A DNA stretch of 46,097 bases from Actinoallomurus sp. (GCA_025964685.1 JAOPYG010000015.1:1-46097); one strand, 5' to 3'; positions 10,051 through 20,527 are shown, counted from the first letter of the stretch. Numbers and translations are program-made. The notes: generated from the sequence alone by a model not told the origin.

Positions 10051-11157
10051 TCATAGCGGCAGGCCAGTGGGGAACAGCGGCTCGGTGGCCCGTTCGAGGG
10101 CGATGCGGACGGCGCCGATGGCGACCGCCTCGTCGCCGAGCGCCCCGGCCGCGATCTCCGGGGAGTGCGGGCAGAGCTCGGTGAGGCGTTCACGCAGCCT
10201 GCCGATGATGAGGTCATCGGCGCGGGACAGCCCACCGCCGACCACGACCAGCGCGGGGTCGACCGCCAGCAGCAGCGCGGCGGCGCCGGTCGCCAGGTCG
10301 TCGGTGAAGGTCTCCACGGCGGCCACGGCCCGTGGGTCGCCGCGGCGCGCGGCGGCGAAGACGGCGGCGAGGTCGTCGCCTTCCGGGAACGCCGCCAGGA
10401 GGCGGTCCGGGGCACCCTCCCAGCGCAGCACCTTCAGCAGCCCGAGCTCGCTCGCCCCGCCTCGGTGCCCGCGGTGCAGCCGGCCGCCGATGAGGATGCC
10501 TGCGGCGACCCGGTTGCCGGCGAGCAGGCACACGGCGTCCTGGACGTGCCGGGCGGAGCCTCGCCAGTGCTCCGCGATCGTCGCCAGGTTGGCGTCGTTC
10601 TCCGCGAGCACCGGGACGTCCTGGGACAGGCCCTGGGAGAGGTCCAGGCCGGTCCAGCCGGGCAGCACCGTGCACAGCGTCACCGTCCCGTCCCGCACGA
10701 TGCCGGGCGTGCCGACGCCGACGGCGCGAAGGTGCGCAGGGGACACGCCGCTCTCGGCCAGGCACCGCTCCAGGGTCAGGCGGGTCGCCGCCAGCCGCTC
10801 CGGGCCGTCCTGCTCGGGAGCCACCTCGGTACGGGCGACGTGGCGTACCTCCCCTTCGAGGTCGGCCAGCATGACGAGGATCTTGTGGACGCCGATGTCG
10901 ACTCCTGCCACGAACCCCTCGTCGGCGTCGAACCGGAACCGCCGCGCCGGACGGCCCGCCCCTCCCGGCTCCGGTGGCAGCTCGCGCACCACGTGACGGC
11001 GTACGAAGTCCTCGACGACGTCCTCCACCGTGGGACGCGACAGCCCGGTCACCTCACTGACCTCGCTGAGCGTGCGCGGCCCCCGCGCGTAGAGGGCGGC
11101 CAGCACGTCGGCGGAGTTCAGCCGGCGCAGGCGTGAGGGGGTCCCGCCTTCTCCCAC
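10051..11157 (-). CDS. ROK-family transcriptional regulator
   Basis: About 368 residues: an N-terminal winged HTH (LNSADVLAALYARGPRTLSE ... TGLSRPTVEDVV) followed by a ROK sugar-kinase-like fold with DIGVHKI, GVGTPGIV and ENDANLAT. Such NagC/XylR-type proteins repress sugar genes and are released by sugars. The usual ROK zinc motif (CxCGxxGCxE) is absent; the matching place reads HRGHRGGASELGLL without cysteines. I prefer the GTG at 11157, 7 nt after AGAGGGGG, over the TTG at 11178. It is likely co-transcribed with galK and divergent from the Gfo/Idh gene, and probably controls both directions. The inducer is presumably galactose or a galactoside (inference). Confidence 0.88.
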   Translation of the reverse strand: MGEGGTPSRLRRLNSADVLAALYARGPRTLSEVSEVTGLSRPTVEDVVEDFVRRHVVRELPPEPGGAGRPARRFRFDADEGFVAGVDIGVHKILVMLADLEGEVRHVARTEVAPEQDGPERLAATRLTLERCLAESGVSPAHLRAVGVGTPGIVRDGTVTLCTVLPGWTGLDLSQGLSQDVPVLAENDANLATIAEHWRGSARHVQDAVCLLAGNRVAAGILIGGRLHRGHRGGASELGLLKVLRWEGAPDRLLAAFPEGDDLAAVFAAARRGDPRAVAAVETFTDDLATGAAALLLAVDPALVVVGGGLSRADDLIIGRLRERLTELCPHSPEIAAGALGDEAVAIGAVRIALERATEPLFPTGLPL

Positions 11158-11171
11158 CCCGGCACCCCCTC

Positions 11172-11230
11172 TTGACAAGCCGCAGCGGCATCATAGATCG
11201 TCCCTGTTATTAAATAAGGTTCTTTTAATA
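11172..11230. promoter_or_regulatory. Divergent ROK/Gfo-Idh control region with AT-rich palindromes
   Basis: A consensus -35 TTGACA (11172-11177) with TAGATC at 11194-11199 could drive the rightward operon. On the other strand TATGAT (complement of 11190-11195) could be the ROK -10. Downstream lies TTATTAAATAA (11207-11217), a 5-bp palindrome with a one-base centre, and TATTAAA (11208-11214) facing TTTAATA (11224-11230). AT-rich inverted repeats of this kind are typical ROK operators. No other stretch of the neighbourhood is as AT-rich. Confidence 0.6.
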
Positions 11231-11243
11231 TGTGGACGGGGTC

Positions 11244-12506
11244 ATGCCGGTCACATTGGCGTTGGCAGGGGCGGGCATCCGCGGCCGGGACTACGCACAC
11301 CGTGCCGCACTCGAGGGCCATGCCCGCCTCGTCGCCGTCGCCGAGCCCGTCGAGAGCCGCCGCGCCGCGGTCGCGGCCGAGCACGGCCTCCCGCCCGACC
11401 GCGTCTTCGCCGACTGGCGGGAGCTCGCCGCCCGGCCGAGGCTGGCCGACGCCGTCATCGTCGCCACCCAGGACACCCAGCATCTCGAACCGGCCGTCGC
11501 CTTCGCGGACCGCGGTTACCACCTGCTGCTCGAAAAGCCGATGGCGCCGACCGAGGCCGGTTCGGAGGCGATCGCGGAGGCGGCCGAACGGGCCGGCGTC
11601 ATGCTCGCCGTCTGCCACGTCATGCGCTACTCCGCCTACACCCGAGCGCTCAAGGACCTCCTCGACCGCGGGCGCATCGGCGACGTCATCAGCGTCCAGC
11701 ACCTCGAGCCGATCGGCTGGTGGCACTTCGCCCACTCGTACGTGCGCGGCAACTGGCGGAGCGAGCGGTTGTCCTCGCCGATGCTGCTCGCCAAGTGCTG
11801 CCACGACATCGACTGGCTCGGCCACATCATCGGGCGGCGTGCGCGGCGCGTGTCCTCCTTCGGCGGCCTCTCGCACTTCCGGCCGGAGAACCGCCCGGCG
11901 GGAGCCGCCGACCGTTGCCTGGACTGCGCGGTCGAGCCGGACTGTCCGTACTCCGCTCCGCGGATCTACCTCGGTTTCTCGGGCGACCCGGACCGGCGGC
12001 AGTGGCCGCTGAGTGCGCTCACCACCGACCCGTCGCCGGACGGCGTACGCGAGGCCCTGCGCCACGGCCCGTACGGTCGCTGCGTCTACGCCGGTGACAA
12101 CGACGCCGCCGACCAGCAGGTCGTCACGATCGAGTACGAGGGCGGCGTGACCGCGTCGCTCACCGCGACCGCGTTCACGCCCAAGGGGTCACGTAAGACC
12201 CGTGTCTTCGGCTCACGAGGCTCCATCGAGGGCGACGGCCACCGCCTGACGATCGACGACTTCGTCACCGGACGCCGCGAGACCGTCGAGACGGGCGACG
12301 ACGAGGCCGTCCTGGACGGCGACCACGGCGATGCCGACCAGGCACTGGTGGACGCGTTCGTCGCGGCGCTCGCCGCGGGCGACCCCGCGCGGCTGCTGAC
12401 CGACGCGCGCGCCTCTCTGGAGAGCCACCGGCTGGTCTGGGCGGCCGAACGCGCCCGGCGGACCGGGACCGTCGTCACCCTCACCGAGCCCCGACCAACG
12501 GAGTGA
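11244..12506 (+). CDS. Gfo/Idh/MocA-family oxidoreductase
   Basis: A 420-residue NAD(P)-dependent sugar or cyclitol oxidoreductase. The N-terminal Rossmann motif is GAGIRGRDYA (about 9-18); EKPMAP carries the catalytic lysine of the family; HDIDWL lies in the C-terminal alpha/beta domain with the usual Asp/His pair. A Cys-rich insert (CLDCAVEPDC and a later Cys) may bind a metal or be structural. The ATG at 11244 is chosen; a GTG at 11232 is in frame and possible. It overlaps or abuts the downstream binding-protein gene, so the two form an operon. The substrate is unknown, but context points to a galactose-containing or related sugar. Confidence 0.88.
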   Translation: MPVTLALAGAGIRGRDYAHRAALEGHARLVAVAEPVESRRAAVAAEHGLPPDRVFADWRELAARPRLADAVIVATQDTQHLEPAVAFADRGYHLLLEKPMAPTEAGSEAIAEAAERAGVMLAVCHVMRYSAYTRALKDLLDRGRIGDVISVQHLEPIGWWHFAHSYVRGNWRSERLSSPMLLAKCCHDIDWLGHIIGRRARRVSSFGGLSHFRPENRPAGAADRCLDCAVEPDCPYSAPRIYLGFSGDPDRRQWPLSALTTDPSPDGVREALRHGPYGRCVYAGDNDAADQQVVTIEYEGGVTASLTATAFTPKGSRKTRVFGSRGSIEGDGHRLTIDDFVTGRRETVETGDDEAVLDGDHGDADQALVDAFVAALAAGDPARLLTDARASLESHRLVWAAERARRTGTVVTLTEPRPTE

Positions 12507-12508
12507 CC

Positions 12509-13777
12509 ATGACGTACCTCCCTCCGAAACGCTGGGCCGCGATCGGCGCGGCACTGGTCCTCGCGCTCTCCGGCGGCTGCTCGTCCGGCTCCTCGCCGGA
12601 GCCCTCCGGCCGTGGACCGATCACCTGGGCGATGTTCAAGGAGCCGACCGGGGCGCTGACAAAGGTCATCGACGGCTGGAACCGCGCCCATCCCCGGGAG
12701 AAGGTGCGTCTGGTCGAGCTTCCGGAGGCGGCCGACGCCCAGCGGCAGCAGCTCGTCCAGAACGCGCAGATCAAGTCCGACGCGTTCGACGTGGTGACGC
12801 TCGACGCGGTCTGGACCGCCGAGTTCGCCGCGAACCGGTGGGTCGGGGCGATCGACACCAGCCACCAGGAGACGGGGAACTTCCTGGCGCCGTCGCTGCG
12901 GACCGGCCAGTATCGCGGCCGGCTGTACGCCCTGCCGTGGCTCACCGGCGCGGGACTGCTCTACTACCGCACCGACCTGCTCAAGAAGGCCGGGATCACC
13001 AAGCCCCCGGTGACCTGGGCCGAGCTGACCGCCGACTGCGCCGCGGTCCACAAGTTCCAGAACATCGGCTGCTACGCGGGCCAGTTCGACAAGTACGAGG
13101 GCCTCACCGTCAACTTCACCGAGGCGGTCACCAGCGCCGGCGGCCACGTGGTCGACGCCGAGGGCCGACCGGCGGTCGGTTCGCCGGAGGCGCGGTCAGG
13201 GCTGGAGTTCCTCGCGGACGGGTTCAAGAACGGTCTGATCCCGCGGGCGGCCATCGGCTACCAGGAGGAGAACGGCCGCCGCGACTTCGAGGCCGGCAAG
13301 CTCCTCTTCCACCGCAACTGGGGCTATGTGTACTCCCTGGCCGGCAAGTCCGACGGCACCAGCAAGGTGGCCGGCAGGTTCGACGTCGCGCCGCTGCCGG
13401 GCATGAACGGGCCCGGCACCTCCACCCTCGGCGGCAACAACCTCGCGGTGTCCGCCTTCTCCAAGCACAAGAAGACGGCTCTGGACTTCATCACGTACGC
13501 GACCGGCGCCGAGGCCGAGAAGACCTTCGGGCTCGGCAGCGCCTATCCCATGTCACGTACCGCGATGTACTCCGACGTCGACCTGCTCAAGGCGCAGCCG
13601 TACCTGCCGACCATGCTGAAGTCCATCCAGGGGGCGCAGCCGCGGCCGCAGGTGATCCGCTACGGCGACGTCACCGCGGCGATCCAGGAGGCCGCCTACG
13701 CCGCCCTGCACGGCGACAAGGCCCCGCGGCAGGCTCTGATCGAGCTGCAGGCCCGGCTCGGCCCGCTGACCGGCTGA
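12509..13777 (+). CDS. Sugar ABC transporter substrate-binding lipoprotein (family 1)
   Basis: A 422-residue extracellular solute-binding protein. The signal peptide (about 1-23) ends in LALSGGC, so C24 should be lipidated; serine at the -3 position is slightly atypical. The mature part has MalE-like features: AFDVVTLDAVWTAEFA, LYALPWLTGAGLLYYRTDLL, the GGNNLAVSAFSKHK hinge region and a C-terminal ARLGPL. The ATG at 12509 is 2 nt after the Gfo/Idh stop (a GTG at 12503 overlaps that stop). No permease or ATPase gene follows: the next gene, galE, is convergent with only 3 bp between the stops. Partner permeases must be elsewhere, or were lost. Confidence 0.9.
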   Translation: MTYLPPKRWAAIGAALVLALSGGCSSGSSPEPSGRGPITWAMFKEPTGALTKVIDGWNRAHPREKVRLVELPEAADAQRQQLVQNAQIKSDAFDVVTLDAVWTAEFAANRWVGAIDTSHQETGNFLAPSLRTGQYRGRLYALPWLTGAGLLYYRTDLLKKAGITKPPVTWAELTADCAAVHKFQNIGCYAGQFDKYEGLTVNFTEAVTSAGGHVVDAEGRPAVGSPEARSGLEFLADGFKNGLIPRAAIGYQEENGRRDFEAGKLLFHRNWGYVYSLAGKSDGTSKVAGRFDVAPLPGMNGPGTSTLGGNNLAVSAFSKHKKTALDFITYATGAEAEKTFGLGSAYPMSRTAMYSDVDLLKAQPYLPTMLKSIQGAQPRPQVIRYGDVTAAIQEAAYAALHGDKAPRQALIELQARLGPLTG

Positions 13778-13780
13778 TGG

Positions 13781-14728
13781 TCAGGACCGGATGAACGCCC
13801 ACGCGTCGGCCACCATCGAACGCAGATCGCGCTCCGGCTTCCAGCCCAGGCGCTCGGTGATCTTGGCCGACGACGCGATCAGGACGGCCGGGTCGCCGGG
13901 ACGGCGCGGGCCCTCCACCGCCGGGATCGGCTCGCCGGTCACCTCGCGGCAGACGTCGATGACCTCGCGCACGGAGTAGCCGGCGCCGCTGCCCAGGTTG
14001 AAGATCTCGTGCTCGCCGGGGGCGCAGGCCTCCAGGGCCAGCAGGTGGGCCGTTGCCAGGTCCACGACGTGGATGTAGTCGCGGACGCAGGTGCCGTCCG
14101 CGGTGGCGTAGTCGGTACCGAAGATCGAGACCGACTCGCGCTCGCCCAGCGGCACCTTGAGGACGTTCGGGATGATGTGGGTCTCGACGGTGTGCCGCTC
14201 GCCGTACGTGCCGTACGCCCCGGCGACGTTGAAGTAGCGCAGGCTCACCCCGCCGATGCCGTACATGCGGGCGTACTCCGCCAGGACCGTGTCGATGGCC
14301 AGCTTGGACGCGCCGTAGGGGTTCGTCGGGCGGGTCGGGTCGGTCTCGACGATGGGGGTGCGCTCCGGCTCGCCGTACGTCGCCGCGGTGGAGGAGAAGA
14401 CGATGCGCGGGACCCGGTGCACCCGCATCGCGTCCAGCAGGGCGAGGGACTCGCCGAGGTTCTTGTCCCAGTAGAGTCCCGGTTTTTCCACCGACTCGCC
14501 TACGAGGGACTTGGCGGCGAAGTGCAGGACGCCGTCGAAGCCTTCCGCGAGCACGTCACCGGCGGCCGCACGCAGCGTCGCGCGTACCAGCGCGGCACCG
14601 GACGGCACGGCGTCGGCGTGCCCGGTCGAGCAGTCGTCCAGCACGACGACCTCGTGTCCGGCCTCGAGCAGCCGGGCCGCGACGACACTGCCGATGTAGC
14701 CCGCGCCTCCGGTCACGAGAAGCTTCAT
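13781..14728 (-). CDS. galE: UDP-glucose 4-epimerase
   Basis: Interconverts UDP-galactose and UDP-glucose in the Leloir pathway and for cell-wall sugars. The 315-residue extended SDR has the NAD motif TGGAGYIG (6-13), FSSTAATYG with the catalytic Ser/Thr, NPYGASK with the Tyr-Lys pair, LRYFNVAGA and [11 protein letters not shown]. It is slightly shorter than the ~330-340 residues of many GalE proteins but appears complete. AGGAGG precedes the ATG by 6 nt. It is transcribed on its own towards the binding-protein gene and diverges from the CNNM/CorC-type gene. Confidence 0.95.
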   Translation of the reverse strand: MKLLVTGGAGYIGSVVAARLLEAGHEVVVLDDCSTGHADAVPSGAALVRATLRAAAGDVLAEGFDGVLHFAAKSLVGESVEKPGLYWDKNLGESLALLDAMRVHRVPRIVFSSTAATYGEPERTPIVETDPTRPTNPYGASKLAIDTVLAEYARMYGIGGVSLRYFNVAGAYGTYGERHTVETHIIPNVLKVPLGERESVSIFGTDYATADGTCVRDYIHVVDLATAHLLALEACAPGEHEIFNLGSGAGYSVREVIDVCREVTGEPIPAVEGPRRPGDPAVLIASSAKITERLGWKPERDLRSMVADAWAFIRS

Positions 14729-14826
14729 CAGGACCTCCTGTAATCATGAGCGGGTACGCTTACAGCCCTAGTCTTTCCGACAACAGACCAGGACATGGAC
14801 GCCCCACATAGCCACTGGCGTTTCCC

Positions 14827-16134
14827 ATGACGGGAACGCTCGCGAGCGCCGCCATCGTCTTGGCGCTCATCATCATCGAGGCGCTGTTCGTCGCGTCCGA
14901 AATCGCCCTTGTCTCCCTGCGTGAAAGCCAGGTCCGCCGGCTCGCCGGCCACGGACGGCGCGGCGCGGCCGTCGCGAAGCTCGTCAGCGACCCCAACCGG
15001 TTCCTCGCCGTCGTGCAGATCGGCGTCACGCTCACCGCGCTGCTCTCATCGGCGTACGGGGCCGTGACCTTGTCCGACACCGCCAAGAAGGCCCTGATCG
15101 AGCATCTCGGGCTGCCGGCCGGGGCGGCCGGGATTCTCGGTGTGGTCGGCGTCACACTGATCATCTCCTACGTCACGCTGGTGATCGGCGAACTCGCGCC
15201 CAAACGCCTCGCCCTCCAGCGGGCCGAAGGCGCGGCGCTGCTGGTCGGACCGTTCCTCGACCGTATGGCGACCATCTCGCGGCCGGTGATCTGGCTCCTG
15301 TCCAAGTCCACCAACATCGTCGTCCGCCTGTTCGGCGGCGATCCGAACACCTCCCGCGAGGCGATCACCGCCGAGGAGGTGCGGGCACTCGTGGCCGGCA
15401 CCACCGAGATCGCCCCGGACGAGCGTGATCTGATCGAGGAGGTCTTCGCGGCCGGGGAACGCCAGTTGCGCGAGGTGCTGGTGCCGCGCACCGAGGTGGA
15501 GTTCCTCGACGCGGCGACGCCGCTGTACAAGGCCGCCCAGGTCGCGGCCGGAAGCCCGCACTCGCGGTATCCGGTGTACCGGGAGTCACATGACGACGTC
15601 ATCGGCTTCGTGCACGTTCGCGACCTGCTGGACCCGCAGCAGTCGGGGCGTTCCACCCCGGTCGGCGAGGTGGTGCGGCCCGTGCTGTACCTGCCGGCCA
15701 GCAAGCGGGTGCTGGCCGTCCTGTCCGAGATGCGGCGTGAGGGCCACCATCTGGCGATCGTCGTGGACGAGTACGGCGGCACGGCCGGCATCGTCACCCT
15801 CGAGGATCTCGTCGAGGAGCTGATCGGCGACATCCGCGACGAGTACGACGTCGAGGACGCCCAGGCGCGACGGCTGCACGGCGGCGCGTTCGAGGTCGAC
15901 GGCCTGCTGAACATCGACGACTTCGCCGACGAAACCGGCGTTGAGCTGCCCGAAGGCCCGTACGAGACCGTCGCGGGTTACCTCATGGCCGTTCTCGGTC
16001 ATCTTCCGCAGATAGGGGAGATGACCATGGTCGGTGGGCATCGTCTCTCTGTCACAGAGGTGGACGGCAGGCGGGTCGCGCGCGTACGTGTCACTCCTCC
16101 GCCGGTCCCCGAGCCGGAGCACGACGAGTCCTGA
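14827..16134 (+). CDS. CNNM/CorC-type membrane protein (DUF21, CBS pair, CorC_HlyC)
   Basis: 435 residues in the order DUF21 membrane domain (about 1-180, with hydrophobic segments near 4-28, 60-80, 95-120 and 125-150), a CBS pair (about 215-340, including RYPVYRESHDDVIGFVHVRDLL and IVVDEYGGTAGIVTLEDLVEELIGDI) and a C-terminal CorC_HlyC domain (about 350-425). Members are often annotated hemolysin-like but are linked to magnesium or cobalt export and resistance; the CBS pair binds adenine nucleotides. It starts at an ATG without clear ribosome site and is followed after 12 bp by trpS. Confidence 0.9.
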   Translation: MTGTLASAAIVLALIIIEALFVASEIALVSLRESQVRRLAGHGRRGAAVAKLVSDPNRFLAVVQIGVTLTALLSSAYGAVTLSDTAKKALIEHLGLPAGAAGILGVVGVTLIISYVTLVIGELAPKRLALQRAEGAALLVGPFLDRMATISRPVIWLLSKSTNIVVRLFGGDPNTSREAITAEEVRALVAGTTEIAPDERDLIEEVFAAGERQLREVLVPRTEVEFLDAATPLYKAAQVAAGSPHSRYPVYRESHDDVIGFVHVRDLLDPQQSGRSTPVGEVVRPVLYLPASKRVLAVLSEMRREGHHLAIVVDEYGGTAGIVTLEDLVEELIGDIRDEYDVEDAQARRLHGGAFEVDGLLNIDDFADETGVELPEGPYETVAGYLMAVLGHLPQIGEMTMVGGHRLSVTEVDGRRVARVRVTPPPVPEPEHDES

Positions 16135-17734
<1,600 letters not shown>

Positions 17735-17795
17735 GGACCTGATTCGGGGTTTTCCGCCCTTGGTTCTTATCGCCTGCCAGGGGTAGTGCGACGAA

Positions 17796-18734
17796 ATGGC
17801 GTCGGTCGTGGACAGCGTGCGTCAGTGGGTAGCCTCCGTTCAGGAGAGCGTGAGGGGCCTGCTGCGCCGTACCCGCGCCCGCTCGCGCGTGTTCGACCAT
17901 CTGGGCCGTGCCTATGACCGCTACCGCGAGCAGCGCGGCGACCGGCTGGCGGCGGCGCTCAGCTTCTACGGTTTCCTGTCCTTCTTCCCGCTCGTCGCCC
18001 TCGGCTTCGCCGTCATGGGGTACGCCGTGGCGATCAGCCCGGACGCGCGCGCCGCGGTCGCCAAGGCCATCGACCAGCTCGTGCCGGAGCTGTCCCATCG
18101 GCTCCCCGTCGCCGAGATCGCCGAGGCCAAGGCGGGCGCAAGCGTTTTCGCCCTGGTCGGGCTGATGTGGAGCGGGCTGGGCTGGATCGGGATCTGGCGC
18201 GAGTCGATCCGCACGATCTGGCAGGCGGACGCCGAAGACGGCAACACGGTCGTCAACCGGCTGCGCGACCTGGGCGTGCTGTGCCTGCTGGGCCTGGCGC
18301 TGCTCACCTCAGTGATCTTGTCCTCGCTGGCGTCGGCCACCACTCACGCGGTGCTCGACTGGATCGGGCTCGAGGGTGTGCCCGGCGCGGGCAGCCTGCT
18401 ACGGCTCGTCGCGCTGTCCGTCGCGGTCGCCGCGGACGGCCTGATCTTCTTCGTGCTGTTCTCCACGCTGTCCGGCACCCGGGCGTCGCCGCGTCAGCTG
18501 CTGCGCGGCTGCCTGTTCGGCGCCGTCGGCTTCGAGGTCCTGAAGCTCGCCGGCGCGCTTCTCGTCGTGCACACCATGCGGAACCCGGTGTACGCCTCGT
18601 TCGCGGTGATCGTCGGGCTGGCGGTGTGGATCAACCTCTCATCGCGGTTCATCCTGTTCGCCGCCGCGTGGACGGCGACCCGCCGGGTGGTGCTCGACGT
18701 GGACGCCAAGAGCGTCGGTACGAGCGAGGCCTGA
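17796..18734 (+). CDS. YihY/BrkB-family integral membrane protein
   Basis: 312 residues with a basic N-terminus followed by six hydrophobic segments, about 66-86, 127-145, 163-185, 205-228, 238-255 and 266-288. RGDRLAAALSFYGFLSFFPLV is the hallmark of this family, once called ribonuclease BN and now considered an uncharacterised transporter or envelope protein. TTGGTT (17760-17765) and TAGTGC (17784-17789), the latter 6 nt before the ATG, may give a short or absent leader. The stop codon abuts that of the convergent carboxypeptidase (TGA then TCA). Confidence 0.88.
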   Translation: MASVVDSVRQWVASVQESVRGLLRRTRARSRVFDHLGRAYDRYREQRGDRLAAALSFYGFLSFFPLVALGFAVMGYAVAISPDARAAVAKAIDQLVPELSHRLPVAEIAEAKAGASVFALVGLMWSGLGWIGIWRESIRTIWQADAEDGNTVVNRLRDLGVLCLLGLALLTSVILSSLASATTHAVLDWIGLEGVPGAGSLLRLVALSVAVAADGLIFFVLFSTLSGTRASPRQLLRGCLFGAVGFEVLKLAGALLVVHTMRNPVYASFAVIVGLAVWINLSSRFILFAAAWTATRRVVLDVDAKSVGTSEA

Positions 18735-20204
18735 TCAGGAGTGCGCGGCCTCGTCGCCGTGCGGCTCGTCGCGTACGGTGCTCTCCCCGTCGGTCTCCGG
18801 CCCCCCGTCGAGCGGCTCCAACGGGGCGCGCCCGTTCCCGGCCGAGGAGCTCTCACCGGTGGGTGCCGCGTCACTGCCGGGCGGCCCGGACCGGTTCGGC
18901 AGGCGTACCGTCCACGTCCGGGTGGGGTTCGGGAGCGTCTCCTGGGAGGGGGGCGCGCCCGCGACCTTGGCGTCGCCGGGCGGCGCACCTGAGGCGGACG
19001 GCTCATCCGGGTCACCCGCGGTGTCCGGCGTGAGGGAAGCGGCCGGCTCGTCCGGTCCGGCGCCCGTGGGACGCCGACGGCGGCGCAGGCCGAGGATCAG
19101 GCCGGCGAGGATCGCGACGGCCGCCCCGGCGGGCAGGCCGATCTTCCACCAGGCCAGCCCCGATGCGGCCTTCGGATCCGGCTTGTGGGCCACGGGCTTC
19201 GGGGTGGGCTTGGCCGGCGGCGGGATGGGGTTCACGAGCGTGCCCACCGGCGTGGCCTTCGCGCGTTCGGCGAAGCCCCAGTTGAGCAGGGCGCGGGCGT
19301 CGGGCCAGAAGTCGGACTGGGCGTGCATGAGCGAGATCACGATCGTGTGGCCGCCGCGCGTCGCCGCGCCGACGAAGCTGCCGAGCGCGTGGCTGGTCCA
19401 GCCGTTCTTGCCACCGATCATGCCGGAGTAGCGGTCACCGACCAGGAGATGGTCGTGCGTCCCGATCTCATAGTCGCCGGTCTTGCTGCCCTTCTTGCGG
19501 TCTTCCTTGGTGGGCAGCGCTGGCCACATGTAGGTCCGCGCGCCGACGTACTTGCGGAAGTCCGGCAGGGTGAGCCCCTGCTTCATGATCAATGCCAGGT
19601 CGTACGCGGAGCTGTGCTGCTCCTTCAGCGTGAGCGGCGGGTCGTCGTCGAGGCCGTTCGGCGTGCGGGCGACCGTGTCGCCCGCCTGGATGCGGTGGGC
19701 CTCGGCGTTCATCGCGGCGAGTGTCTGGTGCATGCTGCCGCCGGCCTCGGCCAGGGCGATGGCGGCGTCGTTGCCGGACTGCATCAGCAGGCCGTGGAAC
19801 AGGTCTTTCACGGTGTAGGACAGCTTGGTGTCCAGGCCCACCGCCGAGCCCGAGGCGTTCACGGCGGTCAGCGACGGCTTGACCTTCATCTGCGGGTCGA
19901 GCCGGGGGATCAACGTGATCGCGGTCAGTGCCTTCAGCGTGCTCGCCGGGCGGTAGTGCCCGTGCGGGTCCTTGGCCGCCAGCACGTTGCCCGTCTCCAG
20001 GTCGGCGATCACGTAGGACGACGCCTCGATGTGCGGTGGCTCAGCCGCCCCGGAGCCGTGGTCCCAGATGTAGCCGTGACCGGACAGCTTCGTGCCGCCG
20101 ACCGTGGTGTCACCTGTGTCGGTCCGTGTGCCGGCGTGCGCCGGAGAAACGAACAGACACCCCATAGCCCCCCAGAGGGCGAACATCGTGACGACTTTTC
20201 GCAT
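18735..20204 (-). CDS. D-alanyl-D-alanine carboxypeptidase (peptidase S11), C-terminally anchored
   Basis: A 489-residue penicillin-binding-protein-type enzyme that trims D-Ala from peptidoglycan stem peptides outside the cell. Signal peptide about 1-24 (ending AHAG). Catalytic motifs: STLK (S88-K91), SGN (143-145) and KNG (266-268) in GGKNGWTS. Family members usually have KTG, so the Asn is unusual. A Pro/Lys linker leads to a membrane helix (about 352-373) capped by RRRRR, then a ~115-residue Pro/Gly/Glu-rich tail expected in the cytoplasm. The ATG at 20204 is chosen because it opens the signal peptide; further upstream in-frame codons would ruin it. Confidence 0.9.
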   Translation of the reverse strand: MRKVVTMFALWGAMGCLFVSPAHAGTRTDTGDTTVGGTKLSGHGYIWDHGSGAAEPPHIEASSYVIADLETGNVLAAKDPHGHYRPASTLKALTAITLIPRLDPQMKVKPSLTAVNASGSAVGLDTKLSYTVKDLFHGLLMQSGNDAAIALAEAGGSMHQTLAAMNAEAHRIQAGDTVARTPNGLDDDPPLTLKEQHSSAYDLALIMKQGLTLPDFRKYVGARTYMWPALPTKEDRKKGSKTGDYEIGTHDHLLVGDRYSGMIGGKNGWTSHALGSFVGAATRGGHTIVISLMHAQSDFWPDARALLNWGFAERAKATPVGTLVNPIPPPAKPTPKPVAHKPDPKAASGLAWWKIGLPAGAAVAILAGLILGLRRRRRPTGAGPDEPAASLTPDTAGDPDEPSASGAPPGDAKVAGAPPSQETLPNPTRTWTVRLPNRSGPPGSDAAPTGESSSAGNGRAPLEPLDGGPETDGESTVRDEPHGDEAAHS

Positions 20205-20214
20205 GGCGGCCCAA

Positions 20215-20264
20215 ACGCTAGGTGACCGGTACTTCAATGACCACTTGGGTCTACCCCCGATAAT
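20215..20264. promoter_or_regulatory. Back-to-back short-leader promoters of the carboxypeptidase and the 71-residue gene
   Basis: On the minus strand TAGCGT (complement of 20215-20220) ends 10 nt before the carboxypeptidase ATG. On the plus strand GATAAT (20259-20264) ends 8 nt before the ATG at 20273, with ATGACC 16-17 nt further up as a possible -35. Neither gene has a convincing ribosome site. Confidence 0.45.
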
Positions 20265-20272
20265 GGTGCCTG

Positions 20273-20488
20273 ATGAACACCTCTCGGCTCGCGTCAGGAT
20301 TTGTACTCGGTCTTGCCGCATTCATGATCTTCGAATGGCTCATGCTCGCGAAGAATCTGGGTAGCGGCCCGGCCCGGCCGACGGCGTTCTACGTCGTGCA
20401 CGGAATCCTGGTATGTGTGAACATCGTGCTGGCGATCGTGCTGGGCACCATCGGCTGGCGTGCCTGGACCTCCTCACGGCGAGGCTGA
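20273..20488 (+). CDS. Two-helix small membrane protein, unknown function
   Basis: 71 residues with two predicted membrane helices, about 7-26 (ASGFVLGLAAFMIFEWLMLA) and 42-65 (VHGILVCVNIVLAIVLGTIGWRAW), joined by a short Gly/Pro loop; the C-terminus is basic (TSSRRG), implying both ends in the cytoplasm. Codon use is normal for the window. It is divergent from the carboxypeptidase and sits 39 bp before the mutase gene, possibly in one transcript with it. No named family recognised. Confidence 0.65.
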   Translation: MNTSRLASGFVLGLAAFMIFEWLMLAKNLGSGPARPTAFYVVHGILVCVNIVLAIVLGTIGWRAWTSSRRG

Positions 20489-20527
20489 CGCCGGCCGGAG
20501 GGACGGAACGGAAAGGGTGAGGCCACC

